Shown here piece by piece: positions 1 to 9,930 of a stretch of 64,000 nt of DNA. The stretch covers positions 1,917,700 through 1,981,699 of the forward strand of contig JAJEKV010000074.1 of the NCBI GenBank assembly GCA_021234155.1, given 5' to 3'. The notes beneath the pieces are model-generated. The model was given only the letters and a program-made list of their open reading frames with translations, was not told where the DNA came from and searched no databases. The translations under genes and the position numbers were made by a program. Source of the DNA: Isoetes taiwanensis (lineage: Eukaryota > Streptophyta > Lycopodiopsida > Isoetales > Isoetaceae). Each line of letters starts with the position of its first letter. Position 1 is the first letter of the stretch.

Positions 1-45
1 AACACTTTCGATGCTGAACTCTCACTTAACTTTTTTCTTTCTTAA

Positions 46-1354
46 ATGATATTTAGATGGATTACAAGGAAGGAGATACCGACAAATGAAATTGCGGACA
101 TGCGAACTAAGGTCGTTGAGGCATGTTGTATGCTAGAGAAAGAATTCCCAACAAGTTTTACGGACATACAAACTCACTTACTAGTGCATTTAGTGGACTT
201 AAGTAGAGCTTGCAGGCACAACAAATCCTAGATGGATGTTTTTATAGAACGCTCGAAGGTCCTCAAGGACCGTCGATGCGAAGAAGGCAAGGCCGAGGAG
301 GGTTGCATGGTAGGGTTGGTTAGCACGAGAGTCATTATTCTATGTCACCGAGTTCTTGGCCGATCTACACCCCAATGCTCCACGATTATGGACCGATGAA
401 GACACTCCAACTATAATTGGAGAAGTTCCCGAAGGAAGACCACAGAAGAAATTGTTCACACTAGAAGAACAGGCAAAAGTCAATAAGTTTCTCATCTACA
501 ACTCCACTCCCATGGAGAAATGGATAAAATACGAGGAAGAAAAAATAAAGAGAGATGAGGAGAGAAGACGCTATCGACAAAAGAATCGCAAACAACCACT
601 TCCAGATCATCTAGGGGTCCTGCCAAGTGAGATAAACAATAAATGGCTGCTCGAACAACTAGAGATGGCAAGGCAACGTGGCGAACATGTTTCTAGCGAA
701 GAATTTGCATATGCTAAAGGCGTGTCACTATTTGTAAGTGCAACTTAATAGCATATTATAATTCACGAGTTTCGTTCGTTATTTTGAACATTTGTTCCTT
801 TACTTTGTAGTATAATTCATATGCATCAATATGGTCTTCTGGTGCTCACTTTCGACGACAAAGTGTGGATCATGGCAAACGCACTTATGATTGTGGTATA
901 TCAGCAAAGTTTAGTACAGTTTGCCAGACTGGTAGTGCAGACCCAAACCCAATCGAGGCAATGTTGGAATGGATTGGTACTATAAAGACTATCATGGAGG
1001 TTGATGTCGGTAGTGCATTCAAAACAATGTTGTTTGATGCCGAATGGTTTGATCTTGTGTGTACTGGTGCTCATGCCACGATACGCAAAGATCTGAGTGG
1101 CCTGTATTCACTAGATTCAACTCGTCGGTATCGTGGTCAAGACACACTCGTGAGGGTTGAGCAATGTGAACAAGTATGTTTACTTGGATGCAATAAAATT
1201 TATATATGTCATTAACAAAGGAACTAATGTAATAGAGGTTTTGTAGGCCACCTTCGTTCCAGATCCTTTGCAAGATCAGTGGTGGTTCGTAGTTCCATGT
1301 AAGGCTCGCTCCCGCCGCATATTTGAAGGTGAAGAAGAGATGGCGGTCGAATAG
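46..1354 (+). pseudogene. CACTA (En/Spm) transposase, 3' part (DUF4218 and DUF4216 regions)
   Basis: Seen: 46-231 reads as a DUF4218-type segment (CMLEKEFPTSFTDIQTHLLVHLVD). Coding similarity continues with frame breaks through about 231-355 into an open frame from 356, with a basic, Glu/Arg-rich stretch near 530-590. A donor GT at 734 and acceptor AG at 809-810 join in phase 0 to exon 811-1173, which has the DUF4216 pattern (acidic segment, then LFDAEWFDLV, then a VRVEQCEQ-type stretch). A second intron, 1174-1246, joins to an exon running to TAG at 1352-1354, containing DPLQDQWWFVVPCK. Known: DUF4218 and DUF4216 lie at the C-terminal end of plant CACTA TNP2-type transposases, which cut and paste the element in the nucleus. 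The 5' catalytic part lies beyond the left edge. The frame breaks in 231-355 make this copy probably dead. The family call is firm; the exact exon ends are inferred. Confidence 0.85.
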
Positions 1355-1695
1355 AGAGGTTGGGAGGGGGGGGCTAGACTATTGTCATGATAGAAGACTA
1401 CCATCGATTGAACCTTCATTACTTTATTATGATTATATTTTCTTCCCACATATGAATAAGAAAATACTTTGGCATGCGAATTTGTGTATACTACAAACCA
1501 TATTAGGCAACATTAGTATTGCAACTTCGAAGTTATCATAGACATTTATGCCAAGTTAATTGGCAGCCTAGTATAGACCTATGGCTTGCAAGCGCCGATC
1601 AGGGCAGTCCTACATACAGTTGAGTACACGCTTTATGTTTAATTAATCATAAAATGTGAAGATTCCCTTCAAAATGCAAGATTCATATACAAAAA
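1355..1695. other. AT-rich spacer after the CACTA gene
   Basis: No gene is seen. This is probably the 3' flank of the CACTA element. I could not find its terminal CACTA/TAGTG repeat with certainty, so the element boundary is unknown. Confidence 0.4.
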
Positions 1696-2298
1696 TCATA
1701 TATGTATTCCCTTCAAAATACAAAATTCATATAAAAAACCCATACACAATTCAAATACACAAAACAAAGTGGATGCCAGTGCACATCTAGCGGTATATAT
1801 CAGCATCCAGTGTGATCCACTTTCATGAGCTCGAAGGTGCTCGACGGTGATTTCCTCCACCCCGTCAGAACAAGCCTCCCGAAGCATGGAATCCAAGCCC
1901 TCCGGCGTGGTGTCTGTTTCCCCAAGGAATTCATGTACAAGCACTTCCCGCATGCCCTGGTTGGTCTGGTGCAACCTTTGAAAGTAGGGCTTCAGCAAAT
2001 GTTTCCCTTCCCAAAGGACCCTATCCTCTAGCATACGGGCCAAGCACAACGAGCTCACCATGCATTTCTTCAGGCATTCGAGCCTGTATTGAGGGAAGGT
2101 CCCGGCCTCCCAGTAATGCGAGCGAGGTCTTTCTTGCCCCCTATCACGCAGCTTTGTCATGGCTTGCTTGAACTCTGGCCTTTCTTGGGTTAGGTTCGTC
2201 TCTAGCCACTCAGACTGGAGGCAGTTCAGGTGCTCCAGCAGCGCCTGCACGGCCTCTGGTGCGGCATCAAGCGGGCATGCATCAGGAGAAGCGGCCAT
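1696..2298 (-). CDS. Hypothetical protein, 200 codons, unknown family
   Basis: Not recognised. The ATG (2298-2296) is in a good plant context (GCC ATG GCC) and begins MAASPDACPLD. The first about 175 residues are GC-rich and look coding: soluble, mixed charge, probably helical, with stretches such as ECLKKCMVSSLCLARMLEDR and HEFLGETDTTPEGLD. The last about 25 residues (to ILKGIHI) fall in AT-rich repetitive DNA and may be read-through, so the true end could be a splice site or earlier. Upstream on the same strand lies a CT-rich leader. There is no signal peptide or clear membrane segment before the hydrophobic tail. The neighbours are a CACTA gene (tail to tail) and a small + strand gene model (head to head). 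It could be a host gene, a captured gene fragment or an accessory ORF of a transposon. Confidence 0.45.
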   Translation of the reverse strand: MAASPDACPLDAAPEAVQALLEHLNCLQSEWLETNLTQERPEFKQAMTKLRDRGQERPRSHYWEAGTFPQYRLECLKKCMVSSLCLARMLEDRVLWEGKHLLKPYFQRLHQTNQGMREVLVHEFLGETDTTPEGLDSMLREACSDGVEEITVEHLRAHESGSHWMLIYTARCALASTLFCVFELCMGFLYEFCILKGIHI

Positions 2299-2410
2299 GG
2301 CAGATGCAGGTGAGGAGCTCTGACGAAGGAGGAGGAGGAGGAAGCTGGAGAGCGGAGGAGCAGAGGACGGAGGACGGAGGGCGGCGGAGAAGCTGGAGGA
2401 CTAATAGGGC
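2299..2410 (-). promoter_or_regulatory. CT-rich leader of the 200-codon ORF
   Basis: Read on the - strand, the sequence before the ATG is dense in CTCC, CTTC and TCCTCC runs. This is typical of plant 5' untranslated leaders and supports the ATG at 2298. No TATA box was assigned with confidence. Confidence 0.35.
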
Positions 2411-2626
2411 AATATATATGCGAAAACAAAACAAATTTCGTACGACGTCGCAAATACGGTGAACGTCGTTACGTCTCTGTTCCTTTAAATGTCAGCCGGC
2501 CGGCTTTCATTTTTCCCATTTCTTTTATGATTTGAGTATTGCGCTACTCGCTTTGAACGATCCTCGGATCCTAGTTTTTCATTGCAGTTATTGTGAGAGT
2601 TTTTTCTTTATTGCTTTTTGGGATAC

Positions 2627-3021
2627 ATGGCCATGGAAGGTATGCTTCGACGCTTGAACCAGATTCAGGAGGAGATGAGGATTCAAGAGCAGAGAGATAT
2701 GGAACCTGTCTTCACAAGTAAGGCTACACTCTGTAGTTTATAGACTTTATTGTATTTTCTCTATTTTCTAATCTATAGCTTGGTGTAGGAGCCGTCGAGG
2801 GCATGAGAAGGAAGGGAATCCTCCGTGAACCCCCTCCTCCACTCGAAGATGAGGACTATGAAACAACGATCCGCCACGTCAGCGCTACGTGGTGGCAACG
2901 CCACGCTGGACGTCAGCGCTACGCGGTGGCAACGCCACGCTGGACGCACGTAAGCCAGTCTAGCCCCGCCAGCTATAGCCAGACGGGCTCTTATGCACAG
3001 GCCACATTAATTGGGAACTAA
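2627..3021 (+). CDS. Possible small two-exon gene, about 108 codons, unknown function
   Basis: Inferred gene model. Exon 1 begins at ATG 2627 (second in-frame ATG at 2633), reads MAMEGMLRRLNQIQEEM and ends at 2717 before GTAAGG. The intron is 2718-2788, 71 nt, T-rich and ending GTGTAG. Exon 2 starts at 2789, continues in the same frame (a split Arg codon, then AVEGMRRKGILREPPPP) and stops at TAA 3019-3021. Both exons have charged, coding-like composition, and the join preserves frame through a Pro-rich and acidic patch. The second half contains a 34-bp tandem duplication read in two frames. No family recognised; it may be the start of a longer gene or a transposon accessory ORF. It is divergent to the 1696-2298 ORF, with about 330 bp between the start codons. 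Confidence 0.3.
2876..2943 (+). repeat. 34-bp tandem duplication
   Basis: Two adjacent copies, 2876-2909 and 2910-2943, begin ACGTCAGCGCTACG and end CGCCACGCTGG. They differ at one base (GTGG versus GCGG). Because 34 is not a multiple of three, any translation reads the copies in different frames. Confidence 0.9.
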
Positions 3022-4233
3022 TGAGGCTAATTCTAGGATCGTCAACTAAGAAGGCTCTGGGTCCCTACCCCTCCTTCCTAATACACAAGGGGTGTGTACA
3101 GAATGTAACAATGCAATGGTTCTATGCCATCATAAAACCATCATTCTTAGGAAGTCAGCATATCATTGGCCTATTTTTATCAAATTTTTTCCCCTTTTTC
3201 TAATGTTTCTCTATATATTATCATTGCCTTCCAGTTCAAAACTATCGGCATTTTCTTTGAGCATTCCCTTTCTCTCTCCTTCTTGTTTCTAATTTTTCTA
3301 CTTTGTTGAGTTTGGTTGTTTGATGGATTCTGTTATCTTAGTTAAGCTACTCAGTTAGTTTGTAAGCATATCTTAGTTGGTTTTCATAAATAGAACGATG
3401 CTTTCTCCATCCTTTATTTTTGTTCATCCTTTACTTCTTGATACTTGTATTCTTCTGTAGTCTCTCTCTGTTTAAATGACTTTTAAAGATTGCTGGATCT
3501 TAGCTTTTCACACGATTTATCGGAATTCTTTGTACCTTGCTGGATTCTTTATTTCTTCCTTTTATCCATTGTGATTCTAATGGAGTTGTTGCATGGCTTC
3601 GGCTGACAATTTTTAAAATTCTCTGACTTTTTTCTAAAGCGTTCTATACTAAAGTGCTTGATTATGTGAGTCTCTTGTTTTTCCTTTGATTCTCTGTTTC
3701 AACAGAAGAAATAGCCTGTTGCTACTTGTTCATCTTTCTCTTGCTTGAATGGTCAGCTTTAAAGGCCATCTTTGCCCAGGACGGACTGGATGCCAGATTC
3801 TTTGCGTAATAGTTTATTCTAGACTCTCTGCATAGTAATCTTTTCTGCAATGATTTTCTTTCATGTCATTTGCCTTAAGGTTTATCCTCCTTACTCTAGT
3901 ATCTTTTCTAATTCTAGCCTCTCTCTTTTCTTCTCAGAAATCGAACTTTCCTGCAGCTCCACCTTTAACTAACTCTATAAACTTCTGAAGCTTATGTAAA
4001 ACAAAAACTCTAAATTCATCTTCGTCAGTCAATGCCCTTCCTATTCTATTTTACTGAGCGTGCAACTCCGTATCTCTGCTTGCCAAACCCTTTCTGCTTG
4101 CGAACTTCTCTGCTGCCCGACCGTTTTTGAGGGGGAAAACAACTGAATTTGGGGCAGATGTTTTCTGGCCCCTTTGCCTTTTCATACGATTTTTGTTGTG
4201 ATCCTTTATTTTTAGTTAGTTGGATAAGATCTT
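3022..4233. other. T-rich non-coding stretch
   Basis: Strong T bias on the + strand with no believable ORF; it resembles a long plant intron or untranslated DNA. If the 2627-3021 model is part of a larger gene, this could be intronic. No repeat or RNA gene recognised. Confidence 0.4.
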
Positions 4234-4236
4234 TTA

Positions 4237-5189
4237 GGGTCATTTCCCACTCGCCATTAAGTTAAGTTAATTTAACCGGTTGGTTATCTTTTAACTTAAC
4301 CGAAAAGAGATTATGCTTTCCCATTAAGGTCGTTAAGTTAAGACTAACTTAACGGATTATAAAGATATACATTCCCACTAGACTTGTTAGGGATCACTTA
4401 GGTTAAATTTAAAAAATCAACTTAACCTAACATTTACAATGAGTTGATGTTTCACACTAGTAGTTAAGAGGCTTTGTTAGGTTAGAGATAACTAAGTCCA
4501 ATTCTCACTTTAGTTAAGAGATGCCATTAAGTTAAAGATATCTAAAGTATTTCTTGGTTGTTGACACCAACAATCCATGAAGAGATACAAGGTTTATTTT
4601 CTATCTCTTCTCTTTCTATATTTTCGATATTCTTTATCTGTCTCTATTTTTTTCTCTCTCTGTATTTCTCTCTTTTTTTAACCTTAATTTGGATGTCTCA
4701 TTATTTTTGGTGGGTGTCACATTTTCTTGGCATTGGAAAAACCATAGGTACATGCTTCCTGAAAAAAAATCTAAGAAAGTTTCCACTATCTAAAAAAGAA
4801 CTACAAATTCTAGTCATTAGATGTTCAAATATGCCCAAAATATGCTGTTCAAAGAGATGAAATAAGCCATTTTCATTAAAAAAAAAAAAAAAAAAAAAAA
4901 GACAATAACCTAACTAGATTGTTACCCCTTTCTCACTTAACAGTTAGGTTAAGTTAGTTCTACCTTTCCTGGGTCACTTAACTTCTAGTTTAAAATAAGG
5001 GGTCCAGTTAAAGTTTTAACTTAACTTAACTTAACTATTATCAGTATGAAAGCAACTTGGTTAAGTTAACCATAGTTAAAATTTAACCAAGTCCTAACCT
5101 AACTGGTAGTAACTTAAGTGCTAGTGTGAAAGCAAGTTTCCGTTATTTGTCCTATTTAACCTAACCTAACTGCCAGTGGGAATTGACCC
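4237..5189. mobile_element. PIF/Harbinger-like (Tourist-type) non-autonomous element, 953 bp
   Basis: Seen: the left end starts GGGTCATTTCCCACTCGCC at 4237. The right end, read on the opposite strand from 5189, starts GGGTCAATTCCCACTGGCA. Over the first 34 bp the two ends match at 28 positions. Each is flanked by TTA (4234-4236 and 5190-5192), a perfect 3-bp target duplication. Known: TTA/TAA duplications with TIRs beginning GG are the mark of PIF/Harbinger and Tourist elements. Inside both ends are many copies of TTAAGTTA, TAACTTAA and TTAGGTTA. The middle has a T-rich stretch and an A run near 4879-4900. The frame at 4558-4860 is low-complexity and hydrophobic, not a transposase, so mobility would depend on an enzyme made elsewhere. 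Confidence 0.85.
4879..4900 (+). repeat. Poly-A run inside the Harbinger-like element
   Basis: An uninterrupted A run of about 22 bases, ending just before GACAATAACC. Its length may be affected by sequencing. Confidence 0.9.
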
Positions 5190-5192
5190 TTA

Positions 5193-6689
5193 GTCTCTTT
5201 AGGCGGATAGGAGCTCTTTCCTTAATGGCTCTCTCACCAATTCTCTTTCAATACCATTGTGCACAAGCGTAATTAATGTCTTTTCTTATCTAATCTCAGA
5301 TATACTTTCAGGCTTTGGTTCTGTTGGAATCTGAAGGTATTGAACCTGGGAGTTGAACCCAGGATTAAATTCCCATTCTCACGCTCCAACAAGCTTCTCC
5401 CTTGAGTTCTTGCAACGTATCCATAATTGCGACACACAAAAAAGTCGGTCAGACAATTTTTTCAGAGATGGCAATACCTTTGAATTGGTTCCAAAATCCT
5501 CCAAATCTGTTCAGCCAAGGTCAATGATCAAAATCGGCAGTCCTTGCAATCAAATTTGGCAATCCACCAGCCTGGAGCATGTGTATCATCTTTATTCCTC
5601 GCTTCCTTATCGACACACCGCCTTTGTCTACCAATTATTTTTGAATCTTAACAAAGAAGAATCAATACGATCTTATAGATGTTTTGTCTCCGTGCATGTA
5701 GGAAATTAGATTGGAAAGCCAGCTGCTCCAGCCTTCCTCGAACCCCAAGTCGCTTGCAACAAATTCTCGTATTACATTTAGTCTCGCCACGCCAACATTT
5801 AGTTTATATTCGACATTTTAGATTCCTTTGCTATATAGCAAATATATCAAATGATTGTTCACAGTCGCCTCCTCGCCTCTTTAGCCATAATGGTCTTCAA
5901 TGCTAGTTTTCAAGAAGGCTCTGCTTTTCATTCCATTTAAGGAGCCCCTCTTTGGTTTATTCAATTTCAATACATCTCTTTCCAATTCTATCTATTCAAT
6001 CTTAGTACGCACCTTGTAATTACTTCCTATTCTCAAACTTTCGCTGATTTTACTATCCCTCGTGCCCATTTGCTCATTAAAGCCCATCATGATAAGCCTT
6101 CATCATCAGACCACGACCAGCCTGTCAACGGGACGACAGACCATCACCGCTTTGAGAATACTAATTAATTATTGCAATGTTCCATACTGTGACAAATTCA
6201 AAAGATTTCAAGCAAAGGTCGAGGGGAGGCAAGGCAACAATATCTAGTCTACATCTCTTGGTGGTAGCTTATGGATATTGTTGCCCAACTTCTAACCAGC
6301 TGAAAGTCGACTAACCTTTTCCTTCATGACAACACTTCCATATAGCATCACACCGACACTCCAAGAGGCCCTCCTTAATCCTAAATTGCCTCTATGCTTA
6401 TAATGCACTTTTGGCCTTCAACCTCGTCGTTTTTGCCTCTAACCTAGTCCAATTTATCTCCAACCTAGTCGTTTCAAGATGCAAAAAGGACATTGACTAG
6501 CCTGCTTTTGGGGTCTTTCATTGTTGTCATCTCCTCTATTTTCAAATAGTCACAAATTTAAACTCTATTTTATTGTTAAGCTTGTGCCCAACTAATAGGT
6601 GATTGCCGCACCTCCCTAGATTAGAACTATTAGATGATCTCAACGCATTTGATTTTTCATTAGTTGTGGGGTTATGCCATGGGTTTCTC
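5193..6689. other. Unassigned non-coding stretch
   Basis: No gene recognised. The open frame at 5353-5709 has ordinary composition but no domain I know and no sound start context. The rest is AT-rich with only short chance frames. Confidence 0.35.
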
Positions 6690-7020
6690 AAAAGTTTTGG
6701 CTCTCATTTTTGAAGGACGCCGACCTTTTATTCAATCAAAGAAACAAATACAAGTATAAATGCGCAGGTGACAGAGAATAAAAATCTCACGGACAAGCTT
6801 GAGACCCAATCGAGTGAAGCAACCCCGCCTAAGAGTGCACATCCAAAAACTCTCAAAATCAATCGCCTTTGTGAGGGTGCGAAGAACAATGATACTTCAT
6901 AATGTAACCTTGAGTTTGAGAACACGATTATCCGCCACATCCGCACTTTGAAGACACGCACCCTCGGCCTTTTCCAGATAGTCCAAAGCAACCATCCCCG
7001 CTTAGATGAAAAGCTCCACC
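6690..7020 (-). pseudogene. LINE ORF2 C-terminal end
   Basis: The - strand frame from 6991 begins MLWTIWKRPRVRVF, matching the LWTIWK-type start of the C-terminal tail of plant L1 ORF2. It ends in a hydrophobic FILVFVSLIE followed by a stop at 6728. Such short hydrophobic tails just before the stop are common in plant L1 copies. The element's 3' end should lie close downstream, near 6690. No long poly-A tail is seen, so the end may be eroded. Confidence 0.6.
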
Positions 7021-8130
7021 TTGTAACCGCCCAGTGTGTGTATTTGGGTAATTGTCAAAAGCATTGTTGACTTGTTAGTTTTATTTCATTTTTGGTTCTT
7101 CCGAGATTTGTAGGTCAATTTGTCATCTCTTGTTAGTATATTCTTCTTGTTTATGAATGTTTTAAAGCGTAGAGTTTGGATCCAGTAATGTTTAATATGG
7201 TTTCTTGGATGACTTAAGTTTTGTCATTTTTCCCTTTGCCCTCCTCTTCTATACACAAATACTGTGTGGGCTTCATGTTCCAGAACAAATGTTACTATAA
7301 TTTTGTTTCTATTAGAACCAGTTAGTCAGAATCAACCTCTAGTTGTACCTGAACTGTAAGTCCTTATCTATTCTCAATAGATTGTTTCCATCTGTAAAGA
7401 CATAACTCTCTTATTAAAAATTTAAAGCGCACTCTGGGATCCATGCCTACACTGTCATTCCTTGAGGTTTTATTTAAGTTATTAACGATGGGATTAGTTT
7501 CCACTATCATGATTTTCTATGATTTTCTCACGAACTCTTTAGTCTTGTAAATATCTTTGTCTCTTCATCTTAGAATAAATAGACACTTTGTTGACCGTGT
7601 CCAGAGTCTCGACAACACATCAGTCGAAGATACTGTTATTGGAATAGACCAAATAATTTTGCAAATGGCTATTAGCATCCAGATTCAATATTAGAGACCA
7701 GATTTAGAATATGATTGAAAATGATCCTATTCGAGGAAGTGCCCCTAATTTTGGCGTTAAACTTGGTCCATAAAGTCCATATCATAAATCACCTAGCTTG
7801 CAAATATTAAAATTATGCCATTTTATGTAATTCTTAGAATGGTTAATAGCTAACAAGATGCCATTTTTGCTCGCCAATGATGGATTCCAAAGATATTCAT
7901 ACCAGCGATGAGGCAAGCATAATGTTATTAGAGGTTTGAATGCTTTGGACAAGCCATTCTCAAGGTACATCAAATTCTCAAGAAAGGGAGAGTATTCAGA
8001 TGCGGCTTGGTCATCACCAAAACATGAAGATGGCGTGGAGTGGTCAATGGATGGATGACCCTCAAGGATACCTTATTTAGCTGCAGAATAAATTGATAGC
8101 AAAGATTGATTGCTAAACAAGAGTCTTCCA
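7021..8130. other. Stretch inside the LINE interval, unassigned
   Basis: AT-rich and without a recognisable coding segment. It may be decayed LINE sequence or a later insertion. Confidence 0.3.
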
Positions 8131-8134
8131 CATA

Positions 8135-8678
8135 TTACCCATAACCAGAGTAAAATCTTTGCGAACTCAAGACCACCATGCCTTTCGAGTAAAAGAAATT
8201 TCTAGCTTCACCATGTGGATGCCTGCCCCGCATAGCTCTTATAATCCCTCTGTCACCGAGAACATTTAGACGAGTAAGCACGAGGAAAATAAATATACGA
8301 GATAGAGTACGCAAATACTTGGTCATCAGAAAAGTCAAAACCTCTTCTTGAGTCTCTTTTATCGTACTATATAAGGCTTGCCGAGTCTTGGGAGATAGTA
8401 CTAACCTTGGCTCATACGGCTGATCTTGCTGCATGTCATCGCTGAGTGCCCCTTGCCGGGTGGATACCGTGGAAAATAATCTCCCACTTTGTGCCTCGCT
8501 CATCCATTAACTCAACGACGCCTGAGGTTAAGCATAGGATCTTAATCACACTATTATTCTCGCTTAGCGATTTCAAACAAAATTTGGCTGGTTTGGTGGG
8601 ATAGAGACTCTCCCTATTCGGCAAAAGTGTTGTTAAAGATCGCCATTCATCGGCCCAGGCCACCAAGGGACCTTCCAC
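8135..8678 (-). other. Two overlapping - strand frames, coding-like, unidentified
   Basis: Frames 8678-8436 (begins MEGPLVAWADEWRSL) and 8503-8135 overlap by about 70 bp on the same strand and look like one frameshifted coding stretch. Composition is more balanced than in the surrounding DNA. They sit where the middle of LINE ORF2 would be, but I see no motif that proves it. They could also be part of an inserted element. Confidence 0.3.
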
Positions 8679-8699
8679 CGAGAGTGTCTACCAAGTATG

Positions 8700-9470
8700 C
8701 CAGGCTTGTGAACCTATGTGTCAATGCAGGTCCTCCCATCCACTCAAGGGTCCCTCACCTCACCCCAGGCTGGAGACGATGTGACCCCGCCTGATACAAA
8801 CTACTCCACATCCCAAGGTGGTCAGGTTTGAAAAGTGCATTCTTCGCCATGCCCCAGAATGTGCTTGTCCACATATTTGATCCCAGACGCACCAACGTGC
8901 CAAAGGACCATTGAGAATAGTTTTGCACTCATCCCACAGTCTCTACCGGTCCATGTGACACGACCACCAATAAAGTGCTTCCTCAAATATTTATCCGGAT
9001 ACTAACAAGAGTCACATTTCATTTGGTGATGGCTGTTGTGATCCATCTGAAGCGTGAAGATTGTGTGTATCTTCAGGGTTTGATATTCTCAGTAGTCCTC
9101 CAAGACGACAAGCTGGGGCGCCCACCAATACCTTCACCTGTTCCCAAACCATGTTTGATATTTGAGTCCCATTTGAGTGTGTAAGCCGTCTTTGGCGAAA
9201 TGGGTGATCTCTATTCAAGGGATCATATGATTATCCTTTGAAACCTTTATTCTACCGATTTGTATCTAGCTTTTGGTCAGTGCTCAACAAAAGCTCTGGT
9301 TTTTCCGCTCTTCCAAAACTCCCATAATTAATCATTTTTCTAATTATTAGAAAAATTAAAGATTTTGATGCTAACATCCAAGGCCAAAGGTATGCTCAAA
9401 AGGATAGTCTTGATTGAAGATTGCATTTAATTCATTAGTATCCTCAATAATGACATTTTTTCGTAAACTG
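8700..9470. other. Unassigned stretch between LINE parts
   Basis: 8700-8960 is relatively GC-rich and may be decayed coding sequence read on the - strand. 9200-9470 is AT-rich. No domain recognised. Confidence 0.3.
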
Positions 9471-9479
9471 GCTAATTAG

Positions 9480-9930
9480 GAAGAACTCAATGTTATTGAT
9501 GTCATTTTTCAGAAACTAAAAGAATCATCATCAAGATATTGGAAGAAAAATTTACCAATTGAGACACCAATAAGAATAGTGGATTGAGCTTCCTAGCAAC
9601 GTCCTTCGTTAATTCAATCAATTTAGAAGGAAATCCACCTTTCTTCAGAGGGCCACTCTAAAAAAAAAAAGTTCCATCTAACTTTGTGTCAAAGGCTTTA
9701 AATCAAGCCAAGCCAATTTGATTGAGGTTCGAGCCCAAATGTAATCCCTTCCAACAACACTACAAAAGGCGATTAATGCTAATGTTTTTTGCAAGAAGCT
9801 CAGTTCTATTTTGCAGATTTTGGCACAAATCTTATAAGAGATGTTGGTCAAAGAGATTGGCCTCCAATCACTAAAGGACCAGTAAGTCAACTTAGGGATA
9901 ATGAGACATTAGAGGAAACAGATCACATTT
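9480..9930 (-). pseudogene. LINE reverse transcriptase fragment
   Basis: On the - strand, 9890-9678 contains SDWRPISLTNISYKI, the hallmark RPISL motif of plant L1 reverse transcriptase, followed by a VVGRDYIWARTSIKLAWLD stretch that matches the region after the conserved GRD. Past a T-run and stop near 9660-9671 the similarity resumes as GGFPSKLIELTKDVARK, the next part of the same domain. The catalytic YADD box was not found downstream. Frame breaks show the copy is inactive. The family call is firm. Confidence 0.8.

Larger units (their letters stand above)
6690..9930 (-). mobile_element. Decayed L1-type LINE, ORF2 remnants
   Basis: Two recognisable parts of a plant LINE ORF2 lie in the right order on the - strand: reverse transcriptase at about 9480-9930 and the C-terminal tail at about 6690-7020. 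They are about 2.5-3 kb apart, somewhat more than expected for an intact element, so an insertion or rearrangement lies between. Known: LINEs copy by target-primed reverse transcription. Frameshifts and stops are frequent, so the copy is dead. The 5' part with the endonuclease was not found. Outer limits are approximate. Confidence 0.6.

Noticed and set aside
4558-4860. 100-codon hydrophobic frame as a Harbinger protein
   Set aside because: T-rich low-complexity sequence; no transposase or Myb/SANT motif.
9758-9780. CACTACAAAAGG as a CACTA terminal repeat
   Set aside because: It lies inside the continuous LINE reverse transcriptase frame on the other strand and has no partner end.
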